From: UBA11869 sp964544965
GTDB lineage: Bacteria; Pseudomonadota; Gammaproteobacteria; Eutrophobiales; Eutrophobiaceae
Reading direction: 5' to 3'
DNA: 11,732 nucleotides
Assembly: GCA_964544965.1 (NCBI GenBank)
Contig: CAZJED010000044.1
Location: 1 to 11,732 of the forward strand
Positions 6,964-11,732 of the stretch are shown in pieces. The notes under the pieces are model-generated. The model was given only the letters and a program-made list of their open reading frames with translations, was not told the DNA's origin and searched no databases. The translations under genes were made by a program, and so were the position numbers. Position 1 is the stretch's first letter, and every line of letters starts with the position of its first letter.

Positions 6964-8325
6964 ATGGATCGTAGAAACGATCGCTATTTTAAAAAGGACC
7001 AGATTGCCGAAAATGGATTATTAGATCGGCGTTTATTTTTAAAAAAGGGTTTACAATTTGGTGTTATCACAAGTTTAGCATCGACGGTATCTATATCATC
7101 TGCTAAAGGTGAGCAAAACTCATCAAAAAATAAATTATCTGATTTAGCTTGGATGCATAGACCTGGCGAATCTTTTTCTACCTATGGACTACCTTCAAAG
7201 TTTGAAGATAACGTTTTACGATATCCTTCAAAAAATGAAGCAGCGCAAGGTAACGGAGTATCTTGGACACCACTACATTTAATGGAGGGTGCAATTACAC
7301 CCAATGGACTGCATTTCGAGCGCCATCATAATGGTGTTCCGCAGATTAATCCAAAGAAACATCGTTTATTGATTCACGGATTGGTGAAAAAAGATTTAAT
7401 TTTCACTATTGATAATTTATTACGATATCCAATGCAGTCAAAAACCTGTTTTATTGAGTGCGGAGGAAATAGTAATTCAGGTTGGAATAGCCAACCGTCT
7501 ATGGCGGAAGCGGGTTATTTTAACGGCATGGTTTCATGTAGCGAATGGACTGGCGTCCCTTTATCAGCGCTATTGGAGGAAGTTGGGCTAGGCAAAAAAG
7601 CAAAATGGCTGATAGCTGAAGGTGCCGATGCCTTTGCTATGCAGATATCAATTCCAATAGAAAAGGCATTAGATGATGTTATTCTCGGTCTTTATCAGAA
7701 TGGGGAACGTATTCGTCCTGAGAATGGTTACCCGGTTCGACTTATTGTACCTGGATGGGAAGGCGTGCTTAATGTTAAATGGGTGCATCGCCTCAAATTA
7801 TCTGATCGACCCGTCATGGCGCGTAATGAGACCTCCCGTTACACCGAACTGCAGCCAACAGGAAAAGCAAGAATGTTTACTTTTGTTATGGAGGCGAAGT
7901 CTTTAATTACTTCCCCTTCAGCACATATGATTTTAAAGCAATCTGGTTTGTATCAGATTACTGGTTTGGCCTGGACGGGGAAGGGAAAAATTAGAAAGGT
8001 AGAAGTTTCAGCAGATGGTGGTCATAGTTGGGCAGAAGCTGAATTACAAAAACCTGTCCTCGATCGTGCATTTACACGTTTTCGTATTCCATGGCACTGG
8101 AATGGTAAGCCTGCAATTTTGAAGAGTCGGGCAACAGATGAAACAGGTTATGTACAACCGGAACGACAAAAATTAGTGAGAGAACGTGGCCGACAGGGTT
8201 TCTTCCATTACAATGCAATAATCAATTGGCATGTTGATAGCGATGGTTTTGTATCACATGTTTATGATAAAGATGAAACAAAAAAAACTAATTCCGATAT
8301 TAGTATTGATAGCGATTGGAATTAA
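6964..8325 (+). CDS. soxC: SoxC-type sulfur/sulfite dehydrogenase, molybdenum cofactor subunit
   Basis: Periplasmic molybdenum enzyme of the sulfite oxidase family, 453 aa. In the Sox pathway SoxC with SoxD oxidises the sulfane sulfur bound to SoxY. A twin-arginine signal is visible: D-R-R-L-F-L-K with Arg22-Arg23, then a hydrophobic stretch. The Moco-domain segment has the cofactor cysteine in IECGGN (Cys166), followed by SCSEWTGVPL (191-200). LIVPGWEGVLNVKWVHRLK (260-278) and FTFVMEAKSLIT (305-316) are SoxC-type motifs; the C-terminal part is the Mo-co dimerisation domain. The last 17 residues (437-453) are a polar tail that lies wholly within the overlap with soxD. No soxXYZAB genes are in the window, so a stand-alone sulfite dehydrogenase (SorA-like) is an alternative. 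It is probably co-transcribed with the HD-GYP gene upstream. Confidence 0.87.
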   Translation: MDRRNDRYFKKDQIAENGLLDRRLFLKKGLQFGVITSLASTVSISSAKGEQNSSKNKLSDLAWMHRPGESFSTYGLPSKFEDNVLRYPSKNEAAQGNGVSWTPLHLMEGAITPNGLHFERHHNGVPQINPKKHRLLIHGLVKKDLIFTIDNLLRYPMQSKTCFIECGGNSNSGWNSQPSMAEAGYFNGMVSCSEWTGVPLSALLEEVGLGKKAKWLIAEGADAFAMQISIPIEKALDDVILGLYQNGERIRPENGYPVRLIVPGWEGVLNVKWVHRLKLSDRPVMARNETSRYTELQPTGKARMFTFVMEAKSLITSPSAHMILKQSGLYQITGLAWTGKGKIRKVEVSADGGHSWAEAELQKPVLDRAFTRFRIPWHWNGKPAILKSRATDETGYVQPERQKLVRERGRQGFFHYNAIINWHVDSDGFVSHVYDKDETKKTNSDISIDSDWN

Positions 8326-8818
8326 TTTTCTTTTCGCCGATACAAAAAATACACCACATCTTGGCAAAGAAATCACGCCTGAAGAAATTGCATCATGGGA
8401 TACTAGTATTTTTCCGGATGGAGAAGGATTGCCTGAGGGTGAGGGAAACGTTCATGAAGGCGAAAAAATTTTTCAGTCCAGATGCATTGCCTGCCATGGT
8501 GAAAATGGACTTGGATTCACTGCTGATCAGTTAGCTGGAGCTAAAACAAGTTTAACCAGCCAATATCCTGAAAAAACGATAGGCAGTTATTGGCCCTATG
8601 CAACGACATTATTTGATTTTATAAGACGGTCAATGCCAATGGATGCGCCTGGCTCTTTAACAAATAATGAAACCTATTCACTGACTGCATATCTTTTATA
8701 TTTAAATAATATTTTCGATGAGAATGATAAGATGACCGCTAAAAAATTAGTAGAAATAAAAATGCCTAATCATAATGGGTTTATCAATGTTTATGAGACG
8801 GAGACAATCCATAAATAA
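8273..8818 (+). CDS. soxD: Short monohaem SoxD-like cytochrome c
   Basis: Periplasmic c-type cytochrome of 181 aa, expected to accept electrons from SoxC. I chose the ATG at 8273 because it yields a standard Sec signal (MKQKK plus a hydrophobic core, cleavage near Ala22); the open frame continues upstream to 8231 but adds residues ahead of the signal. One haem site is present, CIACH (71-75), and Met121 in the RRSMPMDAPGSL segment is the probable sixth ligand. PEGEG before the haem and GSYWPYATTLFDFIRR (104-119) match the N-terminal domain of SoxD. Paracoccus-type SoxD is a dihaem protein about twice as long; the second haem domain is absent here, with a normal stop and no frameshift seen. The start overlaps soxC by 53 nt and has no clear Shine-Dalgarno, so translational coupling is likely. 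Confidence 0.83.
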   Translation: MKQKKLIPILVLIAIGINFLFADTKNTPHLGKEITPEEIASWDTSIFPDGEGLPEGEGNVHEGEKIFQSRCIACHGENGLGFTADQLAGAKTSLTSQYPEKTIGSYWPYATTLFDFIRRSMPMDAPGSLTNNETYSLTAYLLYLNNIFDENDKMTAKKLVEIKMPNHNGFINVYETETIHK

Positions 8819-8831
8819 GAAAATATAATTT

Positions 8832-9368
8832 TTAATCAAATCCAGACGAGAGCGGATCATTGTCCTTTTCATAGTTTGCAATAAACTTTTCAATTTCATT
8901 AATCTCAATTTCACCTGGCCAACGGGCAACAGGATTACCTTCAGGATTAAAAAGTGTAATCAATGGAATACCAACCAACCTCATCCCAATTAGATCAGAT
9001 ACCTGATCAATGTCCGCAAGAAATATTGGGTAGTCTTGAGGATATTTTTTCAAAAATTCTTTAATAACATCGATACGCCCATATTCAAAACTTGGGTAAT
9101 CAAGCGTTACTGCAATTACAGGCACTTCAGGGTTATTTTTTTTGAAAATCGTAATTTTAGGTAGTTCTTGAACACAAAAAGAACAGGTCGGACTCCAGAC
9201 ATTTAGTAGCACCCATTTTTGACCACCAATAAAATCATTCATGGCTTGTTCAACACCATTTGTATCAAAGAGCGTTAACTTTGTAGTTTCGCTATAAGAG
9301 GGTGTACTCAATCCTAAAATAGCGACGAACAGAATTAATTTTATTTTTCTTAAGCAGTAGATTTTCAT
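8832..9368 (-). CDS. Periplasmic TlpA-like thiol-disulfide oxidoreductase
   Basis: Exported thioredoxin-fold protein of 178 aa. A Sec signal peptide (about 1-26, basic start, hydrophobic core, cleavage after SYS) precedes a TlpA/AhpC-TSA-type domain. The redox motif is C62-S-F-C65 in the usual W-S-P-T-C context, and the cis-proline is Pro135 in VGIPLITLF. Such proteins reduce disulfides in the periplasm, for example for cytochrome c maturation. Its stop lies only 13 nt from the stop of soxD on the opposite strand, and sox clusters often carry periplasmic thioredoxins (SoxS, SoxW), so a role in keeping Sox proteins reduced is plausible but unproven. It diverges from aroC across a 64-nt gap. 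No clear ribosome site is visible. Confidence 0.85.
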   Translation of the reverse strand: MKIYCLRKIKLILFVAILGLSTPSYSETTKLTLFDTNGVEQAMNDFIGGQKWVLLNVWSPTCSFCVQELPKITIFKKNNPEVPVIAVTLDYPSFEYGRIDVIKEFLKKYPQDYPIFLADIDQVSDLIGMRLVGIPLITLFNPEGNPVARWPGEIEINEIEKFIANYEKDNDPLSSGFD

Positions 9369-9387
9369 AAAGCAGTTTTATTTGGTT

Positions 9388-9401
9388 TTACATTAATGTA
9401 A
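9388..9401. promoter_or_regulatory. Perfect 14-bp palindrome between tlpA-like gene and aroC
   Basis: TTACATTAATGTAA is its own reverse complement. It lies in the 64-nt divergent intergenic region, centred about 38 bp before the aroC ATG and 26 bp before the ATG of the tlpA-like gene, where it could overlap promoter elements of both. This shape fits a dimeric repressor operator; no specific regulator can be named. Confidence 0.4.
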
Positions 9402-9416
9402 GCATTGCTCGTTTCG

Positions 9417-9424
9417 TATACAAT
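9417..9424 (+). promoter_or_regulatory. Possible -10 element of aroC
   Basis: TATACAAT contains TACAAT (5 of 6 to TATAAT). No convincing -35 lies at the right distance; the palindrome occupies that place. Transcription from here would begin within a few bases of the ATG at 9433, implying a very short leader. Confidence 0.3.
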
Positions 9425-9432
9425 ATACCACT

Positions 9433-10530
9433 ATGTCAGGTAATACCTTTGGAAAATTATTTACATTAACCACTTCAGGTGAGAGCCATGGCTCAGGTTA
9501 TCTAGGCATTATTGATGGTTGCCCACCGGGGATGGCGCTATCTGAGTCTGATTTACAAATTGATCTTGATCGTCGAAAACCTGCTAAATCAAGACATGTT
9601 ACCCAACGAAAAGAATCCGATACTGTTGAGATAACTTCTGGTGTATTTGAGGGGGTGACGACAGGCACCCCGATTGGTTTATTAATCAAAAATGAAGATC
9701 AAAAATCGAAAGATTACGGCGAGATTAAAGATATGTTTCGTCCAGGCCATGCTGATTACACCTATCAGCAGAAATATGGTATTCGAGATTATCGGGGCGG
9801 TGGACGTGCCTCGGCACGTGAGACTTGTATGCGTGTGGCAGCTGGCGCAATCGCTAAAAAATATCTGAAAGAAAAATTCGGATTAATTATTCGTGGTTAT
9901 TTATCGCAACTTGGCCCAATTACAATTGAACACAAAGACTGGGATGAAGTTGAAAATAATGTTTTTTTCTGCCCTGATGCAAGCAAAGTTTCTAAACTTG
10001 ATGATTATATGGATGCACTCCGAAAAGAAGGTGAATCTGTTGGCGCACGCATTGATATTCACGCAGAAAGTGTTCCGGTTGGTTTGGGCGAGCCAATTTT
10101 TGATCGTTTGGATGCGGATATCGCAAAAGGAATGATGAGTATTAATGCTGTTAAAGGTGTTGAAATTGGAGTCGGTTTTGGTTGTGTTCAACACAAAGGC
10201 ACTTCTCATCGTGACGAAATAACACCAAAGGGATTTGTGGGCAATAATGCTGGTGGCATCTTGGGTGGGATTTCATCAGGGCAGGATATAATTGTGAGTA
10301 TTGCTCTTAAACCCACCTCAAGCATTCGTCTACCCGGTAACACTGTTGATAAATCAGGAAAAGCGACTGAAGTTGCTACTAAGGGACGACATGACCCTTG
10401 CGTTGGTATTCGCGCAACACCAATTGCAGAAGCCATGCTTGCCCTTGTATTAATGGATCATACGCTTCGACACCGCGCACAAAATGCCGATGTTGTTTCA
10501 GAAACTCCTATTATTCCTTCAAGTAAATAA
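9433..10530 (+). CDS. aroC: Chorismate synthase
   Basis: Cytoplasmic, reduced-FMN-dependent enzyme that converts 5-enolpyruvylshikimate 3-phosphate to chorismate, the last step of the shikimate pathway. Its 365 aa match the usual bacterial length. All three family signatures are present: GESHG (16-20, with the catalytic-region His19), the RPGHADYTYQQKYG segment with His106 followed by RGGGRASARET (121-131), and HDPCVGIRATPIAEAM near residues 320-335. The N-terminus MSGNTFGKLF aligns with E. coli AroC, which supports this start even though no Shine-Dalgarno is visible upstream. The MFS gene starts 2 nt after its stop. Nothing is odd in the protein itself. Confidence 0.98.
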   Translation: MSGNTFGKLFTLTTSGESHGSGYLGIIDGCPPGMALSESDLQIDLDRRKPAKSRHVTQRKESDTVEITSGVFEGVTTGTPIGLLIKNEDQKSKDYGEIKDMFRPGHADYTYQQKYGIRDYRGGGRASARETCMRVAAGAIAKKYLKEKFGLIIRGYLSQLGPITIEHKDWDEVENNVFFCPDASKVSKLDDYMDALRKEGESVGARIDIHAESVPVGLGEPIFDRLDADIAKGMMSINAVKGVEIGVGFGCVQHKGTSHRDEITPKGFVGNNAGGILGGISSGQDIIVSIALKPTSSIRLPGNTVDKSGKATEVATKGRHDPCVGIRATPIAEAMLALVLMDHTLRHRAQNADVVSETPIIPSSK

Positions 10531-10532
10531 TT

Positions 10533-11684
10533 ATGGCGATTAACGATAGTCTGCCTTATTGGCGACTGTCCGGTTTTTATTTTCTTTTCTTTCTGACCCT
10601 TGGGGCTTTTATGCCTTATTGGTCCCCTTATCTCAAATCATTAGGCATGAATGCCGAAGAGATAGGAATTTTATCTGCCATTATTGTTTTCAATAAAATA
10701 TTTTCCTCTTTTATCTGGGGGTGGATTGTTGATCATACTGGTAAACGAATTCAGATGATTCGTATGACCTCATTATTATCTGTTGTTTCCTTTGTTTTCG
10801 TTTTGCTTTATCAGGATTTTTGGCCACTCTTTATTATTCTTTTTATATTCTCAATTTTTTGGAGTGCAGCATTACCTCAGATTGAAGCGATTACACTATC
10901 TCACCTAGGCGAGAGAAGTGACAGTTACACTAAGGTTAGGCTTTGGGGTTCAGTGGGCTTTATTATATCTGTTGTTTTATTAGGAAAACTGTTTGAGTAC
11001 AAACCAATTATTTGTTTAGTACCAATAGTCATTTTTTCAATGATGTTGGTTTGGTTGAATAGTTTATCTATACCAGAAATCAAGACAAAGTTATCTGAGC
11101 CGGTGAAAACTACTTTCAAATCAGTTTTAATTAAACCCCATGTTATTTCATTACTGGTTGTTTGTTTTCTAGTGCAAGCAGGACACGGCCCTTATTACAC
11201 TTTCTTTTCAATTTATTTGGAGGAACATAATTACTCCAGTAGTTTTATTGGCGTAGCTTGGGCGATTGCTGTGGTTGCGGAAGTTTTAGTCTATATGTTT
11301 ATTCATAAGGCGATTAGCTGTTTTCAGTTGCGTTCGTTAATGATCCTTACATTGATTTTGGGAACGATACGATGGTTGTCGACTGCTTATTTTATCGATA
11401 ATTTACTTATTTTAGTATTCACGCAATGTTTACATGCGGCAACCTTTGGTGTTTATCATGCGGTTGCAATTCAATACATACATCGTGAATTCAAAGGCGC
11501 ACACCAGGGTAGAGGGCAGGCGTTATATAGTAGCGTTAGCTTTGGGGCAGGACTTGCTTTTGGAACATTAGTTAGTGGTTATTTATGGGACAGTCTTGGT
11601 GCTATGCAAATATTCTTATTCTCAGCACTAATGAGTGCCAGCGCCTTGGCGGTTGGTTTTTTCTGGCTCAAAGAAAAACCTTAG
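10533..11684 (+). CDS. MFS transporter, LacY/HcaT-like (MFS_1_like)
   Basis: Inner-membrane secondary transporter of 383 aa with about twelve hydrophobic segments. The loop between helices 2 and 3 holds the MFS motif A as GWIVDHTGKR (63-72), and the N-terminal WRLSGFYFLFFLTLGAF resembles the phenylpropionate/nucleoside permease-like group. The gene starts 2 nt after aroC and so is almost certainly co-transcribed with it; the same aroC-MFS pairing is known in pseudomonads (P. aeruginosa PA1681-PA1682). The substrate is unknown; the linkage hints at an aromatic or shikimate-related compound, but the pairing may reflect only gene order. No strong ribosome site is seen, consistent with coupling to aroC. 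Full length, no defects seen. Confidence 0.88.
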   Translation: MAINDSLPYWRLSGFYFLFFLTLGAFMPYWSPYLKSLGMNAEEIGILSAIIVFNKIFSSFIWGWIVDHTGKRIQMIRMTSLLSVVSFVFVLLYQDFWPLFIILFIFSIFWSAALPQIEAITLSHLGERSDSYTKVRLWGSVGFIISVVLLGKLFEYKPIICLVPIVIFSMMLVWLNSLSIPEIKTKLSEPVKTTFKSVLIKPHVISLLVVCFLVQAGHGPYYTFFSIYLEEHNYSSSFIGVAWAIAVVAEVLVYMFIHKAISCFQLRSLMILTLILGTIRWLSTAYFIDNLLILVFTQCLHAATFGVYHAVAIQYIHREFKGAHQGRGQALYSSVSFGAGLAFGTLVSGYLWDSLGAMQIFLFSALMSASALAVGFFWLKEKP

Positions 11685-11692
11685 TTATTTAA

Positions 11693-11732
11693 TTAAAACA
11701 CACCCTCAAGTTTTAACATTGCTGCAAGGTGT
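11693..11732 (-). CDS. Possible C-terminus of a minus-strand gene (partial)
   Basis: On the minus strand one frame is open from the window edge to a TAA at 11695-11693 and reads H-L-A-A-M-L-K-L-E-G-V-F, a plausible protein end; the other two minus frames hit stops. This would converge on the MFS gene with an 8-nt gap. Thirteen codons are too few to name a product or exclude chance. Confidence 0.3.
   Translation of the reverse strand, partial: HLAAMLKLEGVF

Noticed and set aside
8231..8272. Upstream ATG codons for soxD at 8231 and following
   Set aside because: They would place extra residues before the signal peptide and lengthen the overlap with soxC; the ATG at 8273 gives a normal Sec signal.
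9901..10209. Minus- and plus-strand frames inside aroC (9893-10135, 9901-10209, 10206-10436)
   Set aside because: Fully inside a strongly conserved gene in other frames; no domain recognised.
1..11732. A dedicated defence, mobile or otherwise new gene system
   Set aside because: No transposase, integrase, toxin pair, nuclease cluster, reverse transcriptase, direct-repeat array or tRNA was found; nearly all genes belong to recognised families and base composition looks even throughout.

Overview
The window is an 11.7 kb stretch of compact, AT-rich bacterial chromosome (G+C in the mid-30s percent, judged by eye). It reads as a gammaproteobacterium-like, Gram-negative genome with a sulfur-oxidising trait. 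The pointers are an MCE-type outer-membrane lipid transport operon with a PqiC-like lipoprotein, a 7Fe-8S ferredoxin of the Azotobacter FdI type, HtpG behind a sigma-32-like promoter, a SoxC/SoxD pair, and the aroC-MFS arrangement known from pseudomonads. The genus cannot be fixed from the sequence. No tRNA, rRNA, CRISPR array, insertion sequence, prophage or integrase was found.

Layout. (1) Positions 1-2243, plus strand: the last three genes of an MCE lipid transporter operon, namely an ATPase (cut by the window edge), an MlaD-like substrate-binding protein with a long helical tail, and an auxiliary outer-membrane lipoprotein, each separated by 2 nt. The permease gene is expected just upstream, outside the window. 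(2) Positions 2251-3134, minus strand: a TPR lipoprotein gene followed by fdxA, which converges on the transporter operon. (3) Positions 3240-5213: htpG with a heat-shock promoter. (4) Positions 5308-8818, plus strand: a GAF/HD-GYP protein, then soxC 18 nt later, then a short monohaem soxD overlapping the end of soxC by 53 nt. (5) Positions 8832-9368, minus strand: a periplasmic TlpA-like thiol-disulfide protein facing soxD tail to tail. (6) Positions 9433-11684, plus strand: aroC and an MFS transporter 2 nt apart. (7) The last 40 nt may hold the C-terminus of a minus-strand gene.

How the genes fit together. The first operon probably moves phospholipid or another lipid between the inner and outer membranes. 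SoxC and SoxD should form a periplasmic molybdenum/haem sulfur dehydrogenase; the neighbouring thioredoxin-like protein may serve its maturation or the redox state of a Sox carrier protein. The c-di-GMP-type phosphodiesterase directly upstream could be co-transcribed with soxCD, which would link second-messenger turnover with sulfur oxidation; this is inference from spacing only. The other genes are housekeeping.

I do not see a clearly new system. The points most worth a second look are the HD-GYP protein with an insert of about 115 residues in its catalytic domain, its linkage to soxCD, the soxC/soxD overlap with a short monohaem SoxD, the sigma-32-like promoter of htpG, and a perfect 14-bp palindrome between tlpA and aroC.
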